The notes under the pieces were generated by a model. That model was not told where the DNA came from. It saw only the letters and a list, made by a program, of their open reading frames with translations, and ran no database searches. A stretch of DNA of 64,000 bases. Source: Anomaloglossus baeobatrachus (taxonomy: Eukaryota > Chordata > Amphibia > Anura > Aromobatidae). A program made the position numbers and the translations under genes. Shown here piece by piece: positions 24,580 through 36,695 of the stretch (the first letter of the stretch is position 1; every line of letters starts with the position of its first letter). Location: NCBI RefSeq assembly GCF_048569485.1, contig NC_134355.1, positions 656,222,426-656,286,425 of the forward strand. Direction: 5' to 3'.

Positions 24580-25560
24580 AAAGAAGGGCATTACTATTTA
24601 TTCCCTGGTGGTCTAGAGTGGAGGGTAAAATTAAAATGTATTCCCTGGTGGTCTAGACAAGAGCAATGAGTAATATTTTAGTTCTTTGCAATATAAAGTA
24701 GAAGATTGGGTTAAAATTTTAGTCCCTGGTGGTCTAGAGTAAAAGTGGGGATTCATTTTCATCCCAGTGCTGTCTAGGGTAATAAAAACATGTTAATATT
24801 TCATTCCCTGGTGGTCTGGGGTACAAAAGAAGGGTAATATTCATTTCCTGTTGTTCTAAAGTAGACGGTAGTGTTAATATTTTTCCCTGGTGGTCTAGAG
24901 TAGTAGATTAATATATTAATCTGTGTTTATTTAGACTAGAGGAAGGGATTAATAAGGTAGTTTTCCCTGGTGGACTAGCGTAAAAAAGGGGGAATAATAT
25001 ATTAATCCCTGTTAATCTAGAATAGAGGAAGAGGTCAATATACTATTCCCTGGTGGTCTAGAGTACTAAAATTGATTAATATATTATTTCCTGCTGATCT
25101 AGAGTAGCAAAAGGATTTACTATAGTATTTTGTGATGATCTAGAGTAGAAGAATGGATTAATATATCATTCCTTGTTGATCTAGAGAAAGGGTCAATAGA
25201 TTATTAGTCCCTGTGGTCTAGAGTAGAAATGGTGGTTAATATTTTAGTTATTGGAGGTCTAGAAGCTCCATAAGCAAATATTGCTCCAGTTATTGTAAAA
25301 CCTGAGATTGTTGTTATCACGTCCACTGCGATGTCATCAGCCTCCGAGCATGTGCCGGGATAGCAGCGGGGAGGTGAAGGATTTATACTTAGTCCCTGGT
25401 GGTCCACAGTAAAAGTCCCTGGTGGTCTAGAGTGGAAAAGGAAGGTAATATTTTAATCCTTATTGTTCTAGAGCAGAAGAGGGGTTTAATGTTTAATCTC
25501 TAGTGGCCCAGAATAGGAAATGGAAATAATATGAATTCTCTGATGGTCACTTGTGTCACA
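24580..25560. repeat. Degenerate ~60-70-bp tandem repeat
   Basis: TTCCCTGGTGGTCTAGAGTA followed by AGAAG...GGTTAATATTT recurs about 15 times with much divergence. The same repeat appears again at 30746-30980, so the material between probably expanded or inserted within one older array. Confidence 0.8.
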
Positions 25561-25894
25561 CTCAAGACCCCCTGGCCAAATCATTTTATGTGGCCATGAG
25601 CAGGGGTGTAATGATCACGGTCCCGACCCGGGGTACAGGGGCCCGTCAAAGCCCGCGCCTACTTCAGCTGTGTGGCCGAAGGGCACCCTGCCTGCAATAC
25701 AGATTGCCGGCCGAACAGAGGATGGCAGCTGACCTTAGTGTGCGCATGACAGTGACTGATGTCATATGCCGCCATAGCATGGAGTCGACGTAAACTGCCG
25801 GCCACTGACCAGCCACAGAGACGGACCCCATGTGACGTGTGAACCGGGGAAGGTGAGTAGAATGTTTTGGGATTTTCTGTTGGAGACAGAACAG
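25561..25894. other. No gene seen
   Basis: Moderately GC-rich with no exon supported. Probably an unrecognised transposon fragment. Confidence 0.4.
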
Positions 25895-26128
25895 TGACTA
25901 TATATACCAGGATGGGGCCCAGGATAAGGATTTATATACAAGGATGGGGACATATATACCAGGATGGGGGATATATATACCAGAATGGGGCCCAGGATGA
26001 AGGGCATGTATACCAGGATGCAGACATGTATACCAGGATGGGGGACATATAAACAAGGATGGGGGACATATAAACCAGGATGGGGAGATATAAACACTAC
26101 ATACTACTACTACTACTACTACTAAATA

Positions 26129-27493
26129 CACTACAGTTCAAAAGTTTGGGGTCACCCTGACAAATTTCACCCCATGCGTCCAGAAGCCCCTCCACAAGTT
26201 GGATTGGCTTGATGGGCACTTTTTGCACCATACGGTCAACCTGCTCCCACATCAGCTCTATAGGGTTGAGATCTGGTGACTGGGCTGGCCACTCCATTAC
26301 AGATAGAATACCAGCTGCCGGCTTCTTCCCTAAATAGTTCATGCATAATTTGGAGGTTGCTTTGAGTCATTGTCCTGTTGTTGGCTCCACTCAAGCGCTG
26401 TCCACAGGGTATGGCATGGCGTTGCAAAATGGACTCATAGCCTTCTTTATTCAAAATCACTTTTACATTGTACAAATCTCCCACTTTACCAGCATCCAAG
26501 TAACCCCAGACCATCACATTACCTCCACCATGCTTGACAGATGGCGTCAGGCACTCTTCCAGCATCTTTTCAGTTGTTCTACGTCTCACAAATGTTCTTC
26601 TGTGTGATCCAAACACCTCAAACTTCGATTCATCTGTCCATAACACTTTTTCCAATCTTCCTCTGTCCAATGTCTGTTCTTTTTCCCATATTAATCTTTA
26701 GCCAGTCTCAGATATGGCTTTTTCTTTGCCACTCTGCCCTGAAGGCCAGCATCCCGGAGTCACCTCTTCACTGTAGACGTTGACACTGGCATTTTGCAGG
26801 TACTATTTAATGAAGCTGCCAGTTGAGGACCTGTGAGGCGTGGATTTCTCACACTAGAGACTCTAATGCACTTGTCTTGTTGCTCAGTTGTGCAGCGCGG
26901 CCTCCCACTGCTCTCTCTACTCTGTTTACAGCCTGTTTGTGCTCTCCTCTGAAGGGAGTAGTACACACCGTTGTAGTAAATCTTCAGTTTCTTGGCAATT
27001 TCTCTCATGGAATATCCTTCATTTCTAAGAACAAGAATAGACTGTCGAGTTTCACATGAAAGTTCTCTTTTTCTCGCCATTTTGAGAGTTTAATGAAACC
27101 AACCAATGAAATGCTCCAGATTCTCAACTAGCTCAAAGGAAGGTCAGTTTTATAGCTTCTCTAATCAGCAAAACTGTTTTCAGCTGTGCTAACATACTTG
27201 CACAAGGGTTTTTAAGGGATTTCTAAACATCAATTAGCCTTCTAACACAATTATCAAACACAATGTAGCATTAGAACACTGGAGTGGTGGTTGTTGGAAA
27301 TGGGCCTCTATACACCTATGTAGATATTGCATTCAGAACCAGACGTTTGCATCTAGAATAGTTATTTACCACATTAACAATGTATAGAGTGTATTTCTGT
27401 TTAATGTAATGTTAGCTTCATTGAAAAAAAAAATGTGCTTTTCTTTCAAAAATAAGGCAATATCTAAGTGACCCTAAACTTTTGAACTGTGTG
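26129..27493 (-). mobile_element. Tc1-like transposon 2
   Basis: The left end CACTACAGTTCAAAAGTTTG and right end AAACTTTTGAACTGTGTG are inverted repeats flanked by TA on both sides. The element is 1365 bp and carries a transposase gene on the minus strand. It is inserted into the minisatellite. Confidence 0.92.
26170..27080 (-). pseudogene. Tc1 transposase, nearly full length but frameshifted
   Basis: Starts at 27080 with MARKRELSCETRQSILVLRN, the paired-type helix-turn-helix that binds the element's ends. The catalytic core is readable: VLWTDESKFEVFG carries the first DDE aspartate, GGGNVMVWGYLDAG follows, and [12 protein letters not shown] lies near the C-terminus (about 26210-26290). These parts fall in three frames with a stop near 26760, so at least two frameshifts are present. 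The encoded enzyme would cut and paste the transposon at TA sites in the nucleus. As it stands the gene is dead. Length and order match family norms of about 340 aa. Confidence 0.85.
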
Positions 27494-27919
27494 TATATCA
27501 GGAAGTGAACATATATACAAGGATGGGGACATATATACCAGGATGGAGGACATATATACAAGGATGGCGGACATATATACATGGATGGGGGACATATATA
27601 CCAGGATGGAGGACATATATACCAGGATGGCGGACATATATACAAGGATGGGAGACATATAAACAAGGATGGGGGACATATATACAAGGATGGGGGACAC
27701 ATATACAAGGATGGGGTCATATAAACAAGGATGGGGACATATATACCAGAATGGGGACATATATACCAGGATGGATGTTATATTTACTAGGATGGGGCAC
27801 AGTATGGGGTACATTAGTACAGAATGTGTGACATTACTACATAATAAAGGAGGATGGTGGCAACTTGTATGTATTTATAAGATTTAGAACGCTACAAGTG
27901 CCCATGCATTTGACCAGCA

Positions 27920-30745
27920 TGCATGTGGGTGGGGCAGCCCCACCACCCAGGGACAGTGCTCATAAAGTCCCATTACCCATTGACAGTTCTCATATAACCC
28001 TACTACCCAGGGACAGCTCTCGTATAGCCCTACTACCCAGGGACAGCTCTCGTATAGCCCTACTACCCAGGGACAGAGCTCGTATCGCCCTACTACCCAG
28101 GGAAAAATCTCATATCGCCCTACTACCCATGGACAGCTCTTATATAGCCCTGCTACCCATGGACAGCTCTCATACAGCCCTACTACCCATGTACAGCTCT
28201 TATATAGCCCTGCCACCCATGGACAGCTCTCGTACAGCTCTACTACCCAGGGACCGCTCTCATATAGCCCTAATACACAGGGTCAGCTCTCGTACAATCC
28301 TACTACCCAGGGACAGCTCTCGTACAGCTCCACTACCCAGGGACAGCTCTCGTACAGCCCCACTACCCATGGACAGCTCTCGTACAGCCCTACTACCCAT
28401 GGACAGCTCTTATATAGCCCTGCCACCCATGGACAGCTCTCGTACAGCTCTACTACCCAGGGACCGCTCTCATATAGCCCTAATACACAGGGTCAGCTCT
28501 CGTACAATCCTACTACCCAGGGACAGCTCTCGTACAGCTCCACTACCCAGGGACAGCTCTCGTACAGCCCCACTACCCATGGACAGCTCTCGTACAGCCC
28601 TACTACCCATGGACAGCTCTTATATAGCCCTGCCACCCATGGACAGCTCTCGTACAGCTCTACTACCCAGGGACCGCTCTCATATAGCCCTAATACACAG
28701 GGTCAGCTCTCGTACAATCCTACTACCCAGGGACAGCTCTCGTACAGCTCCACTACCCAGGGACAGCTCTCGTACAGCCCCACTACCCAGGGACAGCTTT
28801 CGTACAGCCCTACTACCCAGGGACAGCTTTCGTACAGCCCTACTACCCAGGGACAGCTCTGGTATAGCCCTACTACACATGGACAGCTCTCCTATAGCCC
28901 TACTACCCATGGACAGCTGACGTATAGCCCTACTACCCAGTGACAGCTCTCGTACAGCCCTACTGCCCATGGATAGCTGTCATATAGCCCTACTACCCAG
29001 GGAAGCTCTTGTACAGCCCTACTACCTATTGACAGCTCTCCTATAGCCCTACTACCCATGGACAGCTCTCATGTAGCCCTACTACTTAGGCACAGCTCTT
29101 GTACAGCCCTACTACCCAGGGACAACTCTCGTATAGCCCTTCTACCCATGGGCGGCTCTCGTTCAGCCCTACTACCGAGGGACAGCTCTCATATAGCCCT
29201 ACTACCCATGGACAGCTCTCATATAGCCCTACTACCCATGGACAGCTCTCATATAGCCCTACTACTCATGGACAGCTCTCATATAGCCCTACTACCGAGG
29301 GACAGCTCTCGTTCAGCCCTACTACCCATGGACAGCTCTCATATAGCCCTTCTACCCATGGACAGCTCTCATATAGCCCTACTACCCATGGACAGCTCTC
29401 ATATAGCCCTACTACCCATGGACAGCTCTCATATAGCCCTACTACTCATGGACAGCTCTCATATAGTCCTACTCCTACTACCGAGGGACAGCTCTCGTTC
29501 AGCCCTACTACCCATGGACAGCTCTCATGTAGCCCTTCTACCCATCGACAGCTCTCATATAGCCCTACTACCCATAGACAGCTCTCATATAGCCCTACTA
29601 CCCATAGACAGCTCTCATATAGCCCTAATACTCGTGGACAGCTCTCATATAGCCCTACTACCGAGGGACAGCTCTCGTTCAGCCCTACTACCCATGGACA
29701 GCTCTCATATAGCCCTTCTACCCATGGACAGCTCTCCTATAGCCCTACTACCCATGGACAGCTCTCATGTAGCCCTACTACTTAGGCACAGCTCTTGTAC
29801 AGCCCTACTACCCAGGGACAGCTCTCGTATAGCCCTTCTACCCATGGGCGGCTCTTGTTCAGCCCTACTACCGAGGGACAGCTCTCATATAGCCCTACTA
29901 CCCATGGACAGCTCTCATATATCCCTACTACCCATGGACAGCTCTCATATAGCCCTACTACTCATGGACAGCTCTCATATAGCCCTACTACCGAGGGACA
30001 GCTCTCGTTCAGCCCTACTACCTATGGACAGCTCTCATATAGCCCTTCTACCCATGGACAGCTCTCATATAGCCCTTCTACCCATGGACAGCTCTCGTAT
30101 AGCCCTACTACCCATGGACAGTTCTCATATAGCCCTACTACCCATGGACAGCTCTCATATAGCCCTACTACTCATGGACAGCTCTCATATAGCCCTACTA
30201 CCGAGGGACAGCTCTCGTTCAGCCCTACTACCCATGGACAGCTCTCATATAGCCCTTCTACCCATGGACAGCTCTCATATAGCCCTACTACCCATGGACA
30301 GCTCTCATATAGCCCTACTACCGAGGGACAGCTCTCGTTCAGCCCTACTACTAAGGGACAGCTCTCATATAGCCCTTCTACCCATGGACAGCTCTCATAT
30401 AGCTCTTTTACCCATGTACAGCTCTAATATAGCCCTACTACCCATGGACAGCTCTCATATAGCCCTACTACCGAGGGACAGCTCTCATATAGCCCTACTA
30501 CCCAGGGACAGCTCTCATATAGCCCTACTACCCATGGACAGCTCTCATATAGCCCTACTACCATGGACAGCTCTCATATAGCCCTACTACCGAGGGATAG
30601 CTCTCATATAGCCCTACTACCGACGGACAGCTCTCGTTCAGCCCTACTACCGAGGGACAGCTCTCGTTCAGCCCTACTACCGAGGGACAGCTCTCGTTCA
30701 GCCCTACTACCGAGGGACAGCTCTCATATAGCTCTACACAGGGTT
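27920..30745. repeat. 30-bp satellite array, about 93 units
   Basis: The unit is AGCCCTACTACCCAGGGACA plus GCTCTCGTAT. The stop-free 30-bp unit gives ORFs of 351 and 507 aa reading SSHIALLPMD repeats. These are artefacts. Two higher-order patterns are visible: a 210-bp block (7 units) starting at 28201, 28411 and 28621, and a ~696-bp block (compare 29071 with 29767). Confidence 0.95.
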
Positions 30746-30980
30746 AATATTTATTCAGTGGTGGTCTACAGTAGAAGTAGAGATTAATATTTATTCCCAG
30801 GTGCTCTAGAGTAAAAGTGGTTATTTCCTGGTGGTGTATAGTAGAAGTAGGGATCAATATTTTCCTTGTGGTATAGAGAAGTGGCAGTTATTTATTCCCT
30901 TTTATAGAGCAGACATGTGGGTTAACATTTATTCCCTGGTGGTCTAGAGTAGAAGTGGTGGCTAATAACTGATGGTTTAG
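30746..30980. repeat. Degenerate CTGGTGGTCTAGAG repeat, second block
   Basis: Same degenerate unit as 24580-25560, including GGTTAACATTTATTCCCTGG near 30920. Confidence 0.75.
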
Positions 30981-32639
30981 TGGCTTCTCTAGCGTGGTAC
31001 CTGCCTATATCTCATCTAACAGGTGAATGCATCATGCACATCGCATTCTGTTTCCATTCTGCCGTGAACTATGGACTTTTCCTTGCTAATGAATGAGTCT
31101 TATAGTCCAAAAGCCACAGAGTATGGAAGAGACGTACTATGAGGAAGCGCGTACATGTCGCCAGCGTATACACTCTGGGATGAGTATATCGTGTGTGCTA
31201 TGTGCATGTTAGAGGAAACAGGTTGTCACTAAGAAAACTATACCAGACAGTGCACAGAAAAGAGAATACAATGTAATAAAGACCCCAGCATAATAAAGAC
31301 CCCCGCAACGAACCTCTGGCCCGTCCAATAATAGACTGCATATACAGTATTTACCTAATAAAACAATGCTGAAAACATCCCAAACTTCACTATTCAGTAC
31401 AAATAAATACCAGCTGTGCGTCCTAAGAAAGTCACAATGGTCTAGACAGGCATATATCAAAGAGAAATATACATGTTCTATTATATAAGCAATTATAAAT
31501 AATAGTGTATGAACCCCCCTGAGGAAGCTGGGTTATGAACGAAACGCGTAGAAATAATATTAAATAATATTATGTGGACCTCCCTGAGGAAGCTGGGTTA
31601 CGAGCGAAACTCATGGGATCTCTTTGCCCTTGTGGTTCAAGGAAGGTTGAACTTAATAGACCTATGTCTTTTATACAACCAATGTAACTTTGATGTAATC
31701 CCTCATTTTGGTATATCATGGATCTATTTATCTTCTGCTTGTATCTATCCTTGCTTTATTTTTGACACTGCAGTTATTTTGATCGATGTTTTGACAGTTG
31801 TATATGTAATTGGATATGTATTTTTCTACTTTTTAATATGAGGATAAGTTAGAGATACCCCACGTGTTTCGCTGGCAATGCTGCTTCCTCAGGGGCTTCA
31901 TATAATATTGGTTATAGTGTTTAGAATTGTTTATATAATGAGACATGGGTATTTCTCTTTTCTATATGCTTGTTGAGACTTTTTGGGAGCTGTGTGCCCT
32001 CATTAATAGGGCAGGGGATTTTTTTTAACATTGGTATGTGTTGGTTCTGCTTATATACTCAGTGGTTGGCTGTGGCAGAGGTTATTAGCTGATGTAGCTT
32101 TCTTGCTTTATTACCATATGCATGTTAGGAAAGATTTATCAAAACCGGTGCCAAGGAAATGGGGAGCAGTTGTCCATAGCATCCGCCAGCTAAGTCCTCG
32201 GGGCCTGTGGAGAATGATGGCTTCCTTTGGGCAACTGCTCCACTTTTCCCTTGCACTAGTTTTGCTCCGTCTCCCCCATTATTCATATGTAAACGGATTT
32301 AGCTTGCCGGATGATGAGCAGAAGGGTTACCTATAGGAAAAGCCGATAAAGGTTCACATATTGTTGCTTGAGCCTGGACTTGCGGTCTCATCAAGAACCC
32401 CCCGACCCCAAGTGCTGGGTGAGGTGGTGCGGACCTTATGAAGAGGAGACCCCTGCAAATAGCAAAATACTGAGACATTGCATGCATAGGATAAGGCACA
32501 TAAAACATCAGCACCACATTATTTATTGTAGTACGCACCTCAGCTCCTGCAGAACTTCTTTGAAGCGTAAAGGAATAGTCCTGCTCACCATGTATTAATT
32601 GCTTGATATAAAATGCCCCTTTCCTTTTAAATAAAATTA
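30981..32639. other. Non-coding stretch with three hammerhead-like motifs
   Basis: No exon supported. CTGAGGA...GAAAC motifs lie at 31519-31545 (+), 31584-31610 (+) and 31866-31892 (-), suggesting one or two degraded elements that carried such motifs. Confidence 0.45.
31519..31610 (+). other. Tandem pair of hammerhead-like motifs
   Basis: CTGAGGAAGCTGGGTTA occurs twice, 65 bp apart, each followed by GAAAC. In the second copy GCT and AGC can pair to form the central stem. In the first, GAAACGCGTA gives a self-complementary ACGCGT stem III. Flanking stem I pairing is poor in both. Confidence 0.4.
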
Positions 32640-35600
32640 TTAGCAGCTGAGGTCTGTATTATGCTGTTCTGCAGCAGCTGAGGTGGTTGTTATGAGATTC
32701 TTCAGCAGCTGAGGTTTGTTTTAGAAGCTTTTGCAGCAGCTGAGCTGTATTATGAGGTTCTGCAGCATGTATGGTATATTATGAGGTTCTGCAGCATCTA
32801 TGGTATATTATGAGGTTCTGCAGCATCTATGGTATATTATGAGGTTCTGCAGCATGTATGGTATATTATGAGGTTCTGCAGCATCTATAGTATATTATGA
32901 GGTTCTGCAGCATCTATGGTATATTATGAGGTTCTGCAGCATCTATGGTATATTATGAGGTTCTGCAGCATGTATGGTATATTATGAGGTTCTGCAGCAT
33001 CTATGGTATATTATGAGGTTCTGCAGCATGTATGGTATATTATGAGGTTCTGCAGCATCTATAGTATATTATGAGGTTCTGCAGCATCTATGGTATATTA
33101 TGAGGTTCTGCAGCATCTATGGTATATTATGAGGTTCTGCAGCATGTATGGTATATTATGAGGTTCTGCAGCATGTATGGTACATTATGAGGTTCTGCAG
33201 CATGTATGGTACATTATGAGGTTCTGCAGCATCTATGGTATATTATGAGCTTCTGCAGCATGTATGGTATATTATGAGGTTCTGCAGCATGTATGGTATA
33301 TTATGAGGTTCTGCAGCATGTGTGGTATATTATGAGGTTCTGCAGCATGTATGGTATATTATGAGGTTCTGCAGCATGTATGGTATATTATGAGGTTCTG
33401 CAGCATGTATGGTATATTATGAGGTTCTGCAGCATCTATGGTATATTATGAGGTTCTGCAGCATCTATGGTATATTATGAGGTTCTGCAGCATCTATGGT
33501 ATATTATGAGGTTCTGCAGCATCTATGGTATATTATGAGGTTCTGCAGCATCTATGGTATATTATGAGGTTCTGCAGCATCTATGGTATATTATGAGGTT
33601 CTGCAGCATCTATGGTATATTATGAGGTTCTGCAGCATGTATGGTACATTATGAGGTTCTGCAGCATCTATGGTATATTATGAGGTTCTGCAGCATCTAT
33701 GGTATATTATGAGGTTCTGCAGCATCTATGGTATATTATGAGGTTCTGCAGCATGTGTGGTATATTATGAGGTTCTGCAGCATCTATGGTATATTATGAG
33801 GTTCTGCAGCATCTATGGTATATTATGAGGTTCTGCAGCATGTATGGTATATTATGAGGTTCTGCAGCATCTATGGTATATTATGAGGTTCTGCAGCATG
33901 TATGGTATATTATGAGGTTCTGCAGCATGTATGGTATATTATGAGGTTCTGCAGCATCTATGGTATATTATGAGGTTCTGCAGCATCTATGGTATATTAT
34001 GAGGTTCTGCAGCATCTATGGTATATTATGAGGTTCTGCAGCATCTATGGTATATTATGAGGTTCTGCAGCATCTATGGTATATTATGAGGTTCTGCAGC
34101 ATCTATGGTATATTATGAGGTTCTGCAGCAACTGAGCTATATTATGAGGTTCTGCAGCTGAGGTGTGTAATATGATGTACTGCAGCAGCTGAGTTTTATT
34201 GAGGCTCTGCAGCATCTATGGTATATTATACGATTCTGCAATATCTGAGGTGTATTATGAGGTTTTGCAGCAGCTGAGGTGTGCAACATGATGTTCTGTG
34301 GCAGCTTAGGCATGTATCATGAGGTTCTGCAGCATCTCAGGTGTGTGTTATGAGGCTGTGCAATATCTTCGGTATATTATGAGTTTCTGAGTGTTTTATG
34401 AGGCTCTGCAGCAGCTGAGGTTTGTTTTAGAAGCTTTTGCAGCAGCTGAGCTGTATTATGAGGTTCTGCAGCATCTATGGTATATTATGAGGTTCTGCAG
34501 CATCTATGGTATATTATGAGGTTCTGCAGCATCTATGGTATATTATGAGGTTCTGCAGCATCTATGGTACATTATGAGGTTCTGCAGCATCTATGGTATA
34601 TTATGAGCTTCTGCAGCATCTATGGTATATTATGAGGTTCTGCAGCATGTATGGTATATTATGAGGTTCTGCAGCATGTGTGGTATATTATGAGGTTCTG
34701 CAGCATGTATGGTATATTATGAGGTTCTGCAGCATGTATGGTATATTATGAGGTTCTGCAGCATGTATGGTATATTATGAGGTTCTGCAGCATGTGTGGT
34801 ATATTATGAGCTTCTGCAGCATCTATGGTATATTATGAGGTTCTGCAGCATGTGTGGTATATTATGAGGTTCTGCAGCATGTATGGTATATTATGAGGTT
34901 CTGCAGCATCTATGGTATATTATGAGGTTCTGCAGCATCTATGGTATATTATGAGGTTCTGCAGCATCTATGGTATATTATGAGGTTCTGCAGCATGTAT
35001 GGTATATTATGAGGTTCTGCAGCATCTATGGTATATTATGAGGTTCTGCAGCATGTATGGTATATTATGAGGTTCTGCAGCATCTATGGTATATTATGAG
35101 GTTCTGCAGCATGTATGGTATATTATGAGGTTCTGCAGCATCTATGGTATATTATGAGGTTCTGCAGCATCTATGGTATATTATGAGGTTCTGCAGCATG
35201 TGTGGTATATTATGAGGTTCTGCAGCATGTGTGGTATATTATGAGGTTCTGCAGCATCTATGGTATATTATGAGGTTCTGCAGCATGTATGGTATATTAT
35301 GAGGTTCTGCAGCATCTATGGTATATTATGAGGTTCTGCAGCATGTATGGTATATTATGAGGTTCTGCAGCATGTATGGTATATTATGAGGTTCTGCAGC
35401 ATCTATGGTATATTATGAGGTTCTGCAGCATCTATGGTATATTATGAGGTTCTGCAGCATCTATGGTATATTATGAGGTTCTGCAGCATCTATGGTATAT
35501 TATGAGGTTCTGCAGCATCTATGGTATATTATGAGGTTCTGCAGCATCTATGGTATATTATGAGGTTCTGCAGCAACTGAGCTATATTATGAGGTTCTGC

Positions 35601-36330
35601 AGCTGAGGTGTGTAATATGATGTACTGCAGCAGCTGAGTTTTATTGAGGCTCTGCAGCATCTATGGTATATTATACGATTCTGCAATATCTGAGGTGTAT
35701 TATGAGGTTTTGCAGCAGCTGAGGTGTGCAACATGATGTTCTGTGGCAGCTTAGGCATGTATCATGAGGTTCTGCAGCATCTCAGGTGTGTGTTATGAGG
35801 CTGTGCAATATCTGCGGTATATTATGAGTTTCTGAGTGTTTTATGAGGCTCTGCAGCAGCTGAGGTGTATATTATGAGGTTTTGAAGCAGCTGACGTGTA
35901 TTATGATGTTATGCAGAATTTGTGGTATATTATGAGGTTCTGCAGCAGCTGAGGTCTGTATTATGAGGTTCTGCAGCAGCTGAGGTTTATTATGAGGCTC
36001 TGCAGCAGCTCAGATCTGCATTATGAGGCTTTGAAGCATCTATAGTATATTATGAGGTTCTGCAGCAGCTAAGGTGCATTATGAGGTTTTGCAGAATTTG
36101 TGGTATATTATGAGGTTCTGCAGCAGCAGTTGTGGTATATTATGAGGATCTACAGCAGCTATAATCTGTATTATGAGGTTCTGCAGTAGCTGAGGTGTAT
36201 TATGAGGTTCTGCAGCAGCTGAGGTGTGTATTATGATGTTCAGCAGCAGTTGTGGTATATTTTGAAGTTCTTCCTCAGTTCTAGTATATTATAAGGTTTT
36301 GCAGCAGCTGAGGTGTGTATTATGAGGTTC
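32640..36330. repeat. 29-bp satellite array with a duplicated block
   Basis: The unit is GGTTCTGCAGCATCTATGGT plus ATATTATGA, about 97 near-identical copies over 32750-35575 and diverged units outside. Each unit carries CTGCAG. A ~300-bp block of diverged units starting AACTGAGCTATATTATGAGG at about 34130 is repeated almost exactly at about 35575, 1445 bp away, so part of the array was duplicated as a block. Confidence 0.95.
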
Positions 36331-36691
36331 TGTAACAGTATTTTACAGGCTGCAGCTGCTGAAGAACCTCTTATTAATAACAGTGATAAGTGGTATGTAT
36401 CAGTTAATTGGGGGTTGATGCATGAGATAAGGGCGCCGTCCTGTATGATCAGCGTATCTGCAGATATGAGGCCTCTGACCTGTGTAGTAGGGGGGCATGT
36501 TCTTACCTTTCCCTACACTGCAGTGACACAATATATTAGGGAGACAGGTACATGTCACAGGTGATAGTCTTCTTTCCCAGCGGAGAGGATGGAGGATATT
36601 TCTGTGATGTGCGCGGTGCTTATAGTGGATGGGCGGTTGCTGCATAATGCGGCGTGTACAGAGGCCCTGCAGTGTCCCCGGGGGGATCGTG
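36331..36691. other. Unique flank of the LTR element
   Basis: Non-repetitive sequence leading into a GTCCCCGGGGGGATCG word that is found on both sides of the LTR element. No exon was identified. Confidence 0.4.
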
Positions 36692-36695
36692 CTGT

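Larger units (their letters stand above)
25895..27850. repeat. ~20-bp minisatellite split by a Tc1 element
   Basis: Units of CATATATACCAGGATGGGGA run over 25900-26098 and 27500-27790. The Tc1-like element at 26129-27493 and a short TAC run (26101-26123) lie between the two halves. Confidence 0.9.

Noticed and set aside
27865-30581. ORFs of 351 and 507 aa with a 10-residue repeat
   Set aside because: The 30-bp satellite keeps the frame open. There are no splice signals and no non-repeat domain.
31572-31841. 89-aa hydrophobic ORF
   Set aside because: It starts inside a hammerhead-like motif and has no splice sites or family match. Probably chance.
32640-36330. CRISPR-like regular repeats
   Set aside because: Units are head-to-tail with no unique spacers, and the genome is clearly eukaryotic.
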